64,000 nt of DNA from JAPPHY01 sp034423135 (GCA_034423135.1 DAOUJC010000006.1:62001-126000); one strand, 5' to 3'; shown: positions 15,469 to 24,669, counted from the stretch's first letter. Notes: generated by a model from the sequence alone, not told the origin. Made by a program: numbers and translations.

Positions 15469-17493
15469 ATGGACGACTTCAGGTACTCTCGCTGGGACGG
15501 AACACAGCAGGTCTTCGAGCCGTCGGAAGAGGACGTGATGGAGGAGATCGCCGACGACCTCATGGGCCACGGCGACCTCATGCGCTCCCTTCGCAACCTG
15601 TTCCAGCGCGGCGTGCAGGACCCGTCCGGCCAGCGCATGCAGGGCCTCCGCGACATGCTCCAGCGCCTCCGCGAGCGGCGGCAGGAGCAGTTGGGACGCT
15701 ACAACCTGGACTCCGTCCTAGACGACATCAAGGAACGCCTGAGCAACATCACTGACGCCGAGCGCCAGGGCATCGACCGGCGCCTGGACGAGGCCAGGCA
15801 GCAGCAGGCGCAGTCGCCGCCCGACGAGGCCGCCCAGCGCGAGCAGCTCATGCGCATGCTGGAGGAGCGCGCCGCCCGCAACCGAGAGCGCCTCGATAAC
15901 CTGCCGGAAAGCCCCGCCGGCGCAATCCGCGAGCTCAATGACTACGAATTCATGGACCCGGAGGCGCAGCGCCAGTTCCAGGAGCTAATGGACCTGCTGA
16001 AGCAGCGCGTGCTGGAGAACACCTTCCAGGACATGCGGCAGCGCTTGCAGAACATGACGCCCGGGGACATGGCCGCCATGCGCCAGATGCTCCGCGACCT
16101 GAACCAAATGCTGCAGGACCGGATGAGCGGGCAGGAGCCGGACTTTCAGGGCTTCATGGACCGGTACGGGAACCTGTTCGGAGACGAGCGGCCGCAGGAC
16201 CTCGACGAGCTACTGGAGCAGCTGCAGAGTCGCATGGGCCAGGCCCAGTCGCTGATGAACAGCATGTCATCGGAGATGCGGCAGGAGATCCAGCAGCTGA
16301 TGGAGGAGGCCCTCGACGCGGAGACGATGAGCGAGATGGCGCAGCTGGCCGCGGCCATGAACCGCCTATACCCGCCGGACGAGATGGCCAACCGGTATCC
16401 GTTCCTCGGCGACGACTCGCTCACGTACGACGAGGCAATGGAGCTGATGGGCCAGCTTCAGAACATGGATGAGCTTGAGGACCAGATACGCGAGGCCACC
16501 CGCAGGGGCAACCTCGAAGACCTGGACCTGGACGAGGTGCAGGAGCTTCTCGGCGACGACGCACGGCGCGACCTGGAGCAGCTTCAGCGCATCGCCAAAA
16601 TGCTGGAGGAGGCCGGCTACGTCACGCAGCGAGGTAACCGGCTGGAGCTGACGCCCAAAGGCATCCGGCGCATCGGTCAGAAGGCCATGAAGGACATCTT
16701 CGCGCAGATAAAGCGCGACCGCATCGGCCAGCACCAGATGCACATGCGAGGCGCAGGCGGCGAACGCTACGGCGACACGAAGCAGTACGAGTTTGGCGAC
16801 CCGTTCGATCTGCACCTGGAGCGCACCATCAGGAACGCACTGCTCAACCGGGGTGGCGGCACGCCGGTGAGGATCGCGCCGCAGGACTTCGAGGTGCACG
16901 TGCCGGAGCACTCAGCGCAGGCGTCAACGGTGCTCCTGCTTGACCAGAGCCGCTCAATGGGCATGTACGGGAGCTTCGTCGCTGCCAAGAAGATGGCGAT
17001 GGCCCTCTCGACCCTGATTCGCACGCAGTTCCCGCGTGACCGGCTCTACATCGTCGGATTCTCCGACTACGCCATCGAGATCAGCGAAGACGAGCTAGCG
17101 CAGGTGACATGGAACGACTGGCAGTCCGGCACCAACATGCACCACGCGCTCATGCTGTCGCGCAAGCTGCTGGCCAAGGACAAGGGCGGAACCCGTCAGA
17201 TCCTCATGGTCACGGACGGCGAGCCCACATGCCACCTGGAGGGCGACTACTCCTACTTCAGCTATCCGCCAAGCTACCAGACGATACGCGAGACGTTGAA
17301 AGAAGTGCGAAGATGCACGCAGGAAGGCATCACCATAAACACCTTCATGTTGGAGAGCAGCGCCTACCTGGTGGACTTTGTGGACAAGATGATGCGAATC
17401 AACCGCGGCCGCGCCTTCTATTCGGGTCCCGGTAGCCTGGGGCAGTACGTGCTTGTGGACTACATGTCGAACCGCAGGCGGCGCATCGCCTGA
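15469..17493 (+). CDS. VWA domain protein with long helical N-terminal region
   Basis: A 674-residue cytosolic protein. The first 440 residues are highly charged, Met/Gln/Glu-rich and predicted helical, with coiled-coil character. A small winged-helix-like piece follows (QRGNRLELTPKGIRRIGQKA). The C-terminal 190 residues form a von Willebrand A domain with the MIDAS motif DQSRS near residue 492, a threonine in SGTNMHHAL and the aspartate in MVTDGEP. This architecture resembles CoxE/ChlD-like VWA proteins that normally work with a MoxR-type AAA+ ATPase as a chelatase-like or metal-insertion chaperone. No MoxR gene adjoins it here. It ends 15 bp from the convergent hydrolase gene. Confidence 0.8.
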   Translation: MDDFRYSRWDGTQQVFEPSEEDVMEEIADDLMGHGDLMRSLRNLFQRGVQDPSGQRMQGLRDMLQRLRERRQEQLGRYNLDSVLDDIKERLSNITDAERQGIDRRLDEARQQQAQSPPDEAAQREQLMRMLEERAARNRERLDNLPESPAGAIRELNDYEFMDPEAQRQFQELMDLLKQRVLENTFQDMRQRLQNMTPGDMAAMRQMLRDLNQMLQDRMSGQEPDFQGFMDRYGNLFGDERPQDLDELLEQLQSRMGQAQSLMNSMSSEMRQEIQQLMEEALDAETMSEMAQLAAAMNRLYPPDEMANRYPFLGDDSLTYDEAMELMGQLQNMDELEDQIREATRRGNLEDLDLDEVQELLGDDARRDLEQLQRIAKMLEEAGYVTQRGNRLELTPKGIRRIGQKAMKDIFAQIKRDRIGQHQMHMRGAGGERYGDTKQYEFGDPFDLHLERTIRNALLNRGGGTPVRIAPQDFEVHVPEHSAQASTVLLLDQSRSMGMYGSFVAAKKMAMALSTLIRTQFPRDRLYIVGFSDYAIEISEDELAQVTWNDWQSGTNMHHALMLSRKLLAKDKGGTRQILMVTDGEPTCHLEGDYSYFSYPPSYQTIRETLKEVRRCTQEGITINTFMLESSAYLVDFVDKMMRINRGRAFYSGPGSLGQYVLVDYMSNRRRRIA

Positions 17494-17508
17494 GGCGGAC
17501 CGCCTGAC

Positions 17509-18120
17509 CTACACCCTGGCCAGGAACTCCAGCGCCACGCGGTTGAACTCGTCCGGCTGCTCGTTGTTGATGGTGTGGCCTCCCTCCAGCACAACCAGCT
17601 CTGCATTGGGCATCTCCGCCGCCATCTCCTCGCCGTGCTCCGGCGGGAAGATGTGGTCGTCGGTTGCCTGCACCACGAGCGCAGGCACCGTGATGGCCGA
17701 GAGCTCGCCGAGACGACGCGGGAAGTAGACCGATCCGGGGCGACCGCCGTCGCGCCCTCTGGCCGTTGCGCTGACGATGAGCGCCGCGCGGCACATGCCC
17801 TGGTACCGCATGAGGAACTCGATTAGCAGCATCCCGCCGTAGGACACACCACCGAGAAATGCCTGCTCAAGTCCCAAGCTGTCCATCAGCTGCTTCATGT
17901 CCTCCACCCACAGCTCCGACCTCTGCGGAACGTCAACGGGGGTAGAGCGGCCGCAGCCGCGGCGGTCGTAGCGTATCACGCGGTACTCGCGGGACAGTGC
18001 GTCGACCTGCGGGTCCCACTCCGTCACGTCGCTGAAGCCGCCGTGCCCAAGCAAGATCGGGTAGCCGTCGCCCGTCTCTTCGTAGTATAGCTCTACGTCC
18101 TTCAGCTTGGCGTATGGCAT
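17509..18120 (-). CDS. Alpha/beta hydrolase
   Basis: A 203-residue alpha/beta-fold hydrolase. The nucleophile elbow is GVSYGGM (Ser near residue 94), the acid lies in QATDDHIFP and the histidine in EGGHTINNE; the oxyanion strand is GHGG. It is 50-70 residues shorter than common family members because the cap between strands 6 and 7 is nearly absent, so the active site should be open. An esterase or peroxidase-like role is possible; the substrate is unknown. AGGAGTGAG precedes the ATG. RNase PH lies 24 bp upstream, so the two may share a transcript. Confidence 0.83.
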   Translation of the reverse strand: MPYAKLKDVELYYEETGDGYPILLGHGGFSDVTEWDPQVDALSREYRVIRYDRRGCGRSTPVDVPQRSELWVEDMKQLMDSLGLEQAFLGGVSYGGMLLIEFLMRYQGMCRAALIVSATARGRDGGRPGSVYFPRRLGELSAITVPALVVQATDDHIFPPEHGEEMAAEMPNAELVVLEGGHTINNEQPDEFNRVALEFLARV

Positions 18121-18144
18121 GGCTACTCACTCCTGCGCCGGTCT

Positions 18145-18867
18145 CTACAGCCCGGCAGTGATGCTCCTCTGCAAGTCGATGTGTTCCCGTATGCCCTTCT
18201 CTGCAAGAGAGAGCAGCCCGTCCATTGCCTGCCTTGAGAAGGCGCTTCCCTCAGCCGTGCCCTGCACCTCGATGAAGTCGCCGTCGCCGGTCATGACCAC
18301 GTTAAAGTCTACGTCCGCGCGATAGTCCTCGTCGTAGCACAGGTCCAGGATTGCCTCGCCATCCACCAGCCCAACGCTCGTGGCTGCCACCGCTGTGGTG
18401 AGAGGCACGGACGCGATGGCTCCGGTCTTGACCAGGTACGCCAGCGCCTGGTACAGAGCGATGTAAGCGCCGGTGATGGCGGCCGTCCGCGTACCGCCGT
18501 CGGCCTGCAGCACGTCGCAGTCGATTGTCAGCGTGCGCTCGCCGAGTGCCTTCATCTCGACCACGGCCCTGAGGGAGCGGCCGATCAGGCGCTGGATCTC
18601 CTGAGTGCGGCCGTCCACGCGGCCGGCCTCGCGCTCCCTTGCGCGCCTGGTGAGCGTGGAGCGAGGCAGCATACCGTACTCGGCGGTGACCCAGCCGCGG
18701 CCCTGGCCACGCAGGAAAGGAGGCACTCGCTCCTCCACGGAGGCGGTGCAGATTACGCGAGTCTCTCCAACCTCGATGAGAGCGGAGCCTTCGGGAAACG
18801 CCAGGTAGGAAGGCGTAATTCTGACCTCGCGCGGCTGGTCGTTGGCCCTGCCGTCAACCCTGAACAT
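18145..18867 (-). CDS. rph: Ribonuclease PH
   Basis: Phosphorolytic 3'-to-5' exoribonuclease that trims tRNA 3' ends. The 240-residue length is normal. Signatures include VDGRANDQPR at the N-terminus, GRGWVTAEYGMLPRST, GRTQEIQRLIGRSLRAVV, the active-site block TIDCDVLQADGGTRTAAITGA (split here into TIDCDVLQADGG and TRTAAITGA), and DLCYDEDYRADVDFNVVMTG. The ATG at 18867 has AAGGAGG 10 nt upstream; the frame open to 18906 adds residues not found in the family. It sits between the hydrolase and comEC, all on the minus strand. Confidence 0.95.
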   Translation of the reverse strand: MFRVDGRANDQPREVRITPSYLAFPEGSALIEVGETRVICTASVEERVPPFLRGQGRGWVTAEYGMLPRSTLTRRAREREAGRVDGRTQEIQRLIGRSLRAVVEMKALGERTLTIDCDVLQADGGTRTAAITGAYIALYQALAYLVKTGAIASVPLTTAVAATSVGLVDGEAILDLCYDEDYRADVDFNVVMTGDGDFIEVQGTAEGSAFSRQAMDGLLSLAEKGIREHIDLQRSITAGL

Positions 18868-18916
18868 GCGGTGGCGTCCTCCTTGCGACTGCCAAGTATA
18901 GCACACCGAGCCCCGC

Positions 18917-21361
18917 CTACCGCTCAGTATGGATGCTCAGGCTCGCCCCGTCCGACACGATCTCGACGCTGCCATGCTGGTAGGTCGCGAAGACGCGGTC
19001 GGCGCCGAGAGCCTCCGTTAGCGTCTCCACCACTTCAGGGTGAGGGTGCCCGAATCGGTTTTCGGCGCCGACCGATATGACGGCCACCTGCGGCGACACC
19101 TCCCGCAGGAAGTCCGGCGTGGTCGATGTGCGGCTGCCCTGGTGGCCCACCTTCAGCACCGTGCTGTCCAGGTGCAGGGAACGCCGCAGCAGGTAGTTCT
19201 CGGCGTCCCACTGGATATCGCCCGCCAGCAGGAACGATGTCTCGCCGTAGACAAGGCGGGTTACCACGGACGAGTTGTTGAGGTCCGAGGATGTGCCCAC
19301 CAGCAACTCACTTGGAGGGTACAGCACCTCCAGCACCAACCCGTGGTCCAGCTTGATGTGCTGACCGGGCAGAGCCTGCACCACCGGTCCATCTCTCGCG
19401 CTCAGCGCCGCCCGCCAGGACGCGTACTCGGACGACGTATGTTCCACCTCGCGCTCCAGCACAAGCGCCGCGTCGTACCGGCGCAGCGCGTCGACCAGTC
19501 CTGCAGTGTGGTCGGCGTGCGGGTGTGTGAGTACCACCAGATCCAAGCTGCGATCCCAGAACGGCATGCGCTCGCCGAGGAGGTTGAGCAGGAGTTTGGG
19601 GTCAGGCCCGCCGTCGACCAGCACCTGCCGACCTCCCGGCGTAACGATGAATATCGAGTCGCCCTGGCCCACGTCTAGGTACGTGACGTGCAGACGCCCG
19701 TCGGGACGTTCGAGGGCTGCGCCCCACGTGGCCGCGGTAGCCAGCATCGTCACCGCAATGATCGACCAGAGACCCAAGCCTCCAGACCGGCCACGTTCGC
19801 CCGCCGCCGCTCCCTGCATTGCCGGCGTCTCTGACCGAGATGGAGCCGCGCGTAGCATACCGGACAGCGGGCGCAGCATCATCGCGCCTGCCAGCGCCGC
19901 GTAGTAGGCCGCGACGAGGGGCGCGCCCATCCAGCCCACGCGGACGGCCGAGCCCGGTATGGCGTCGAATAGCTCCACCACCTGCTTGAGGTATGACAGG
20001 CACAGCCACGCGATCCAGGCCGTCGGCCGCGCTGCGCTCGCGTCCAACATGCCAAGCGCCGACGTCAGAAGCGCGGAACCCAGGATGAGCGGCATCGCGG
20101 GCATGGCCAGCAGAGTGGCGGGAAGGCTCACCAGCGACACGTAGTTGAAGTAGTAGGCCACCAACGGTAGCGTTGCCAGAGTGGCCGCCACCGATGCCGC
20201 GACCCCAAAGGTGAGCTCGCGGCTCCACGGGCGCTCAGGGCCAGCGGGCAGCGCGAGCTGGAGCCGGCGCTCAATGGGCGGCGCGAGAAGCACAAGCCCG
20301 GCCATCGCGGCGAAGCTAAGCTGGAAGGAGACGCTGGTCAGAATCGCAGGGCTGAGGCCCACCATCACCGCGGCCGCCGCGGCGAGCGCGGGCATCCCGC
20401 TGTTCTGCCTGCCCAGGTACAGTCCGGCCAGGTAGACGCTGCCCATGATCGCCGCTCTCTGCACCGAGGGCGACATACCGGACAGTGCAGCGTACATCCA
20501 CACTGCGGCGAGAGGCGCCAGCACGTAGATCTGGCCCCGCGCTCCGAACACCCATCTGCTGGCCGCCAGGGAGAGGGCAAGAAACACTCCAACGTGCAGG
20601 CCGGAGATGGCCAGGAGATGGGACGTGCCGGTCTCCCGAAATGCGCGGACGAGGTCTGAGGGCAACGCGCTTCTGATTCCCAGCAGGATTGCTTGCGACA
20701 TTGCCCCCTGAGGCTCGGAGAGAGACTGCGACAGGTTCTGAGACAGCCTGTGCCGCAGGCGGTAGATGCCTCCAAGCTGTGGGTTGCCCTCACCCTCGCC
20801 TGCGAGCGCCAGCCTTGGATACAGCATCACCGAGTGGATGCCCTGACGTGCCAGGTAGTCACGATAGTCGAAGTCCTGGAAGGACTCCGGCTGCTCGACT
20901 TTCCCGGTCACGACCAGCCGGTCGCCGTAACGCAGGAGCGGGTCGCGGCCAGTCTCGACCATAGCGGCCGGCGGCCTCGCGGTCACGAGCAGCCCGCCCT
21001 GAGACTCTTGCCAGTCGTCTCCCAGCAGCACTCTTTCCACGGCGAGACGGAAGTGCCAGCCGGAGGAGCGGCGGTCCGGGTCGGCTACGATCACGCCCTG
21101 CACCGCGATGCTACCCTGGCCGTTGTAGGTCTGGATGGGTGGCGCCATCTCCTCACCCATTCCTGTGCTTGCTCTCAGCGCTCCAAGCGCAATGAGCGCT
21201 ATCACCACGGCCGGCAGCACGGGCCGCGCCCGTAGCCTGAGCAGCAGAGCAAGCACGAGGGCCTCAACCAGCACCGCGATCATGCCGATCGCGGGGATGT
21301 CTACCAGCGTGGCCAGGTAGATTCCAGCGGTCCAGCCCGCCGCGAGCAGGACCAGCCGCAC
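18917..21361 (-). CDS. comEC: ComEC/Rec2 family DNA-uptake channel protein
   Basis: An 814-residue integral membrane protein that forms the inner-membrane channel for single-stranded DNA during natural transformation. It has N-terminal helices and an OB-like DUF4131 region (residues 20-200), a Competence domain with the core HLLAISGLHVGVFLAL, many transmembrane helices, then a C-terminal metallo-beta-lactamase-like domain with VVLTHPHADHTAGL and LKVGHQGSRTST. All three parts are present, so it is full length. The GTG start lies 2 nt after the comEA stop, so the genes are coupled as comEA-comEC. Confidence 0.92.
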   Translation of the reverse strand: MRLVLLAAGWTAGIYLATLVDIPAIGMIAVLVEALVLALLLRLRARPVLPAVVIALIALGALRASTGMGEEMAPPIQTYNGQGSIAVQGVIVADPDRRSSGWHFRLAVERVLLGDDWQESQGGLLVTARPPAAMVETGRDPLLRYGDRLVVTGKVEQPESFQDFDYRDYLARQGIHSVMLYPRLALAGEGEGNPQLGGIYRLRHRLSQNLSQSLSEPQGAMSQAILLGIRSALPSDLVRAFRETGTSHLLAISGLHVGVFLALSLAASRWVFGARGQIYVLAPLAAVWMYAALSGMSPSVQRAAIMGSVYLAGLYLGRQNSGMPALAAAAAVMVGLSPAILTSVSFQLSFAAMAGLVLLAPPIERRLQLALPAGPERPWSRELTFGVAASVAATLATLPLVAYYFNYVSLVSLPATLLAMPAMPLILGSALLTSALGMLDASAARPTAWIAWLCLSYLKQVVELFDAIPGSAVRVGWMGAPLVAAYYAALAGAMMLRPLSGMLRAAPSRSETPAMQGAAAGERGRSGGLGLWSIIAVTMLATAATWGAALERPDGRLHVTYLDVGQGDSIFIVTPGGRQVLVDGGPDPKLLLNLLGERMPFWDRSLDLVVLTHPHADHTAGLVDALRRYDAALVLEREVEHTSSEYASWRAALSARDGPVVQALPGQHIKLDHGLVLEVLYPPSELLVGTSSDLNNSSVVTRLVYGETSFLLAGDIQWDAENYLLRRSLHLDSTVLKVGHQGSRTSTTPDFLREVSPQVAVISVGAENRFGHPHPEVVETLTEALGADRVFATYQHGSVEIVSDGASLSIHTER

Positions 21362-21363
21362 GG

Positions 21364-21921
21364 CTACTCTACCGTCGCGAAGTCCAGAAGGCTGTCCACG
21401 GTCTTTGGGCCAAGGCCGGGCACCAGCAGCAGATCTTCTGCCCGGGAGAACGGGCCTACCGCAGTTCGGTACGCGATGATGTCGTCAGCCCTTCCAGGTC
21501 CGATACCGGGAAGCTCCTGCAGCTCCTCGGCCGTGGCAGTGTTGATGTTCACCGCGGCCCCTGCCGGCGACGCATTGGGCGAATCGACCTCCTCCCCGAT
21601 GCCGGGTATGTAGAAGTGGTCCTCGTCTCTGGCGCGCAGCGATGGGTTGACTCTCCGGGGGTCGGCGTCTCCTGTGAGGCCTCCTGCCATGACCAGCACA
21701 TCCTCCAGCCTGGCGCCTGGCGGCACGACGTAGACTCCAGGCCGGTTCACCGCGCCGTTGACGTACACCTTGAGCTCAGGCTGCGGCGTGGCAGTGGGAA
21801 GCGTCACCACGATTGGGCCGGGAGAGGGCCGTAGCAACAGCACAGTAGCTCCCACTCCGAGGGCGGACAGGCATAGAAGCAGGAGGATGAGCTGAATCGA
21901 GGATTTCAATGGGGAGCTCAC
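21364..21921 (-). CDS. comEA: ComEA family DNA-binding protein (SLBB + helix-hairpin-helix)
   Basis: A membrane-anchored double-stranded DNA receptor for transformation, 185 residues from the chosen start. It has one N-terminal transmembrane helix, an SLBB-like domain (VYVNGAVNRPGVYVVPPG), then paired HhH motifs with LPGIGPGRADDIIAYR and LLVPGLGPKT. The GTG at 21921 is chosen because it leaves a short cytoplasmic tail before the anchor; the frame extends to 21993 without a better start, and no strong ribosome site is visible at either. It is followed directly by comEC. Confidence 0.87.
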   Translation of the reverse strand: MSSPLKSSIQLILLLLCLSALGVGATVLLLRPSPGPIVVTLPTATPQPELKVYVNGAVNRPGVYVVPPGARLEDVLVMAGGLTGDADPRRVNPSLRARDEDHFYIPGIGEEVDSPNASPAGAAVNINTATAEELQELPGIGPGRADDIIAYRTAVGPFSRAEDLLLVPGLGPKTVDSLLDFATVE

Positions 21922-22021
21922 ACGGAAGGCAGGGCCACTATAGGCGACGCATATATGGGTGTCAAGGAAGCCAGGACCGTCGCATGGACTCACACAGGCA
22001 GGCGAAAGTGAGATATTACAA

Positions 22022-22051
22022 TTGACGCAAGCCTGAGTATTGTGCTATATT
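22022..22051 (+). promoter_or_regulatory. Promoter for infC-rpmI-rplT
   Basis: TTGACG, an 18-nt spacer and TATATT, giving a leader of about 35 nt to the proposed ATA start. There is no room for the long autoregulatory leader seen in some other bacteria. Confidence 0.6.
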
Positions 22052-22091
22052 CTGCGTCACTAATTCCAGAACCAACGGCGGGGGGAAGGGC

Positions 22092-22673
22092 ATACCAAGG
22101 GAGTACAGGACCAACCAGCGTATCAGAGTGCCTGAGGTGCTTGTCGTCGACGAGCAGGGCGAGCAGCTTGGCACTATGCCCACGCCTCAGGCCATTCAGC
22201 TTGCACAGGAGAGAGGCCTGGACCTGGTGGAGGTAGCCCCTGCGGCCCAACCGCCCGTGTGCCGCCTTCTCGACTATGGGAAGTTCCGCTACATCCAGAC
22301 CAAGAAGGAGCGCGAGGGCCGCAAGACACAGAAGGTGAACCTGCTGCGCGAGGTCCGGTTCCGGCCCCGCATCGGCGAGCACGACATGGCGGCCAAGCGC
22401 CGGATAGTCAAGAAGCTGCTCGACGAAGGCTCCAAGGTCAAGCTGACCGTCATGTTCAGAGGCAGAGAGATCACGCATCAGGACCTGGGAGTCGAGCTCC
22501 TGCGGAGGACGGCGGAGGCCTTCAAGGATGAGGCCAAGCTGGAGAAGGCGCCCACCATGGAGGGGCGCAGGCTGAGCATAGTGATAGCTCCGCTCGGCCA
22601 GCAGCGAGCCAAGGTCGAGAAGGAGCAGGACACCAAGGACCGGAGAGAACAGGAGGCGGTGGCGAATGCCTAA
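22092..22673 (+). CDS. infC: Translation initiation factor IF-3, probable ATA start
   Basis: IF-3 prevents premature joining of ribosomal subunits and proofreads the start codon. The protein shows RIRVPEVLVVDEQGEQLG, LDLVEVAP, PPVCRLLDYGKFRY and the C-domain block RIGEHDMAAKR. IF-3 normally begins about a dozen residues before RVPEV. In frame here is IPREYRTNQRIRVPEV, starting at ATA 22092 with a G-rich ribosome-site-like run 6 nt upstream. No ATG, GTG or TTG occurs between the in-frame TGA at 22023 and GTG 22128, and GTG 22128 would delete those conserved residues. Rare infC starts (AUU, AUC, AUA) are known and serve autoregulation. It overlaps rpmI by 8 bp. Confidence 0.88.
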   Translation: MPREYRTNQRIRVPEVLVVDEQGEQLGTMPTPQAIQLAQERGLDLVEVAPAAQPPVCRLLDYGKFRYIQTKKEREGRKTQKVNLLREVRFRPRIGEHDMAAKRRIVKKLLDEGSKVKLTVMFRGREITHQDLGVELLRRTAEAFKDEAKLEKAPTMEGRRLSIVIAPLGQQRAKVEKEQDTKDRREQEAVANA

Positions 22674-22863
22674 GCTCAAGACTCACAAGGGGGCAAAGGC
22701 CCGGTTTCACGTCACGGGCACCGGCAAGGTGCTGCGGATGAAGGGCCACAGAAGCCACCTGCGCCGGAAGAAGCCCGCTAGGGTGCACCGGCTGTATCAC
22801 AAGAAGCACGAGGTCAGCTCCTCGGATCTGAACAGGATCCACAAGGTGCTGCCGTACCTGTAG
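22666..22863 (+). CDS. rpmI: 50S ribosomal protein bL35
   Basis: A 65-residue basic ribosomal protein of standard length, beginning PKLKTHKGAKARF and containing GKVLRMKGHRSHLRRKK. It sits in the conserved infC-rpmI-rplT order and overlaps the end of infC by 8 bp, so translation is coupled. Confidence 0.95.
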   Translation: MPKLKTHKGAKARFHVTGTGKVLRMKGHRSHLRRKKPARVHRLYHKKHEVSSSDLNRIHKVLPYL

Positions 22864-22881
22864 ACCGCACGGAGACCAATC

Positions 22882-23256
22882 GTGGCCAGAATCAAGCGCG
22901 GCGTTGCCGCAAGGCAACGGCACAAGAAGCTGCTGAAGATGACCAAGGGTCATCGGGGCGGCCGTCACAACCTCTACCGGCAGGCCAAGGAGTCGATGCT
23001 GAGCGCGCTCAGTCACGCCTACAACCATCGCCGGGAGCGCAAGGGCGATATGCGGCGCCTGTGGATCACGCGCATCAACGCCGCGGCTCGCGAGCATGGG
23101 CTGTCCTACAGCCGGCTGGTCCACGGGCTGGGCCAGGCGCAGGTTGCGGTTGATCGCAAGATGCTGGCCGACCTCGCAGTCAGGGATCCAGCTGCCTTCG
23201 CGCAGCTCGCAGCCATGGCCAAAGAGGCCGCGGCTCCGGCAGCCGCCTCCGCCTGA
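22882..23256 (+). CDS. rplT: 50S ribosomal protein bL20
   Basis: A 124-residue 23S rRNA-binding protein needed early in 50S assembly and, in other bacteria, repressor of its own operon. It starts with GTG at 22882 and shows ARIKRGVAARQRHKK, GHRGGRHNLYRQAKE and LWITRINAAAREHGLSYS. It follows rpmI by 18 bp. The C-terminal tail is Ala-rich, which is slightly longer than in many homologs. No clear terminator follows in the next 150 bp. Confidence 0.95.
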   Translation: MARIKRGVAARQRHKKLLKMTKGHRGGRHNLYRQAKESMLSALSHAYNHRRERKGDMRRLWITRINAAAREHGLSYSRLVHGLGQAQVAVDRKMLADLAVRDPAAFAQLAAMAKEAAAPAAASA

Positions 23257-23415
23257 CGCCGGCACCGGCCTAGCTGCGGAATCGCGCCTCACCTTCCGGC
23301 ACCTCAAGTATCGCCTCTGGCAAGCGCGCCGATCTTCGCTTCCTTCGCTCTATCGCGGCTACGCGCAGGTTGAGCGCGTCCTCGTGATGCCTTAAGCTGA
23401 GACCAGGTGATGCCC

Positions 23416-24669
23416 ATGCGAGTAGCCAGGCCAGCGCTCCGCTACGCCATGTTTGCGCTTGTTGCGTTGCTGCTGCTCACCAGCAGGGGCACGCTGAACC
23501 TGTCGCCCGTTGGCGAGCTGGCCGCGCCCCACAGCTACTCCCTGGTTCAATGGGAGCTTGCCACCTTTCCTGAGAAGTGGCTGTACAGGCTCGGACTGGT
23601 TCTTCCCGGCAATGCGCTGGACAGGCATGCCGAAGAGGAGCTAGTTCGGGAGTTTTTCGAGCTGGCCGACCGGCGGCGCAGCCTTGAAGCGGCGATCAGG
23701 GATGCAAGCGCAGGCGCCGGGACGGGCAGTCTCGAGTCTCTGCGGGCTGAGCTGGCGATGGTGGAGGCTGACCAGGCTGCCATTCGCAACAGGGCGGAGG
23801 AGATCATGGAGGGGGAGATCGACTCAATTGTGTACCGGGATGGGCTGCACGTGGGTGGGCCGCTCAGCGCGATCGGCGTTCACTTCCCGCCGGTCGACTT
23901 CCGGATCCAGGCATCACCACCCGTGACCGTGGTCTCTCCGCGCGACCGGATCGAGAGGCTCGAGGACGTGCTGCTCAGGCCGGAGACGCCAATCGAGAAA
24001 CGGGAGGCGTTGGAGCAGGCGATTCTCGATGAGCGCAATCTGTCCGCGCTGGTGCAGCCAACCGGAGGAGTAGCCACCGTCCCCGCAGTGATCTCGCCCA
24101 ACTTCTCCATGCACGGCACGCTGGTGACCGCAGCCCACGAGTGGATGCACCACTACCTCTTCTTCCATCCGCTGGGCCAAGGCTATGGCAGGACCGACGA
24201 GCTCACGACTCTCAATGAGACTGTGGCCAACATCGTCGGCGATGAGGTTGGTAACCTCGCGTATGAGCGGTTCAGGCCGCCGCAGGAGGCCACGCCTCCC
24301 ACACCTGAGAGTACGCCGCCTCTGCCCGCGGAGGAGCCGTTCGATTATCGAGCGGAGATGCGCGCCACCAGGATCAGGACGGAGGAGCTGCTTGCGGAAG
24401 GTCGGATCGACGAGGCGGAGCGCTACATGGAGGAGCGCAGGCAGTTCCTGGCCGACAACGGGTACCACATCCGCAAGCTGAACCAGGCGTACTTCGCGTT
24501 CCACGGCTCATACGCCGACAGCGCAGCGTCGGTCAGCCCGATCGACGGGCAGCTCAAGGCGGTGCGTGAGGCAAGCGACTCGCTCGGCGATTTCGTGCGG
24601 ACTGTGGCGGCCGTCTCAAGCTACGACGAGTTCCTGGACCTGCTGGAAGAGCTTGGCATCGAGAGCTGA
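23416..24669 (+). CDS. Membrane-anchored HExxH putative metalloprotease
   Basis: A 417-residue protein with one N-terminal transmembrane helix and an extracytoplasmic body. Residues 75-125 are coiled-coil-like, and a second helical stretch lies near 175-205. The zinc-site candidate is AAHEWMHHYLFF (HExxH near residue 238), followed about 30 residues later by LNETVANIVGDE, whose glutamate could be the third ligand as in gluzincins. A Pro/Thr linker and a helical C-terminal tail follow. I do not recognise a named family; membrane-quality-control or envelope protease is a guess. The start at 23416 follows AGGTGA by 5 nt; GTG 23407 and ATG 23410 are in-frame alternatives. Confidence 0.72.
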   Translation: MRVARPALRYAMFALVALLLLTSRGTLNLSPVGELAAPHSYSLVQWELATFPEKWLYRLGLVLPGNALDRHAEEELVREFFELADRRRSLEAAIRDASAGAGTGSLESLRAELAMVEADQAAIRNRAEEIMEGEIDSIVYRDGLHVGGPLSAIGVHFPPVDFRIQASPPVTVVSPRDRIERLEDVLLRPETPIEKREALEQAILDERNLSALVQPTGGVATVPAVISPNFSMHGTLVTAAHEWMHHYLFFHPLGQGYGRTDELTTLNETVANIVGDEVGNLAYERFRPPQEATPPTPESTPPLPAEEPFDYRAEMRATRIRTEELLAEGRIDEAERYMEERRQFLADNGYHIRKLNQAYFAFHGSYADSAASVSPIDGQLKAVREASDSLGDFVRTVAAVSSYDEFLDLLEELGIES

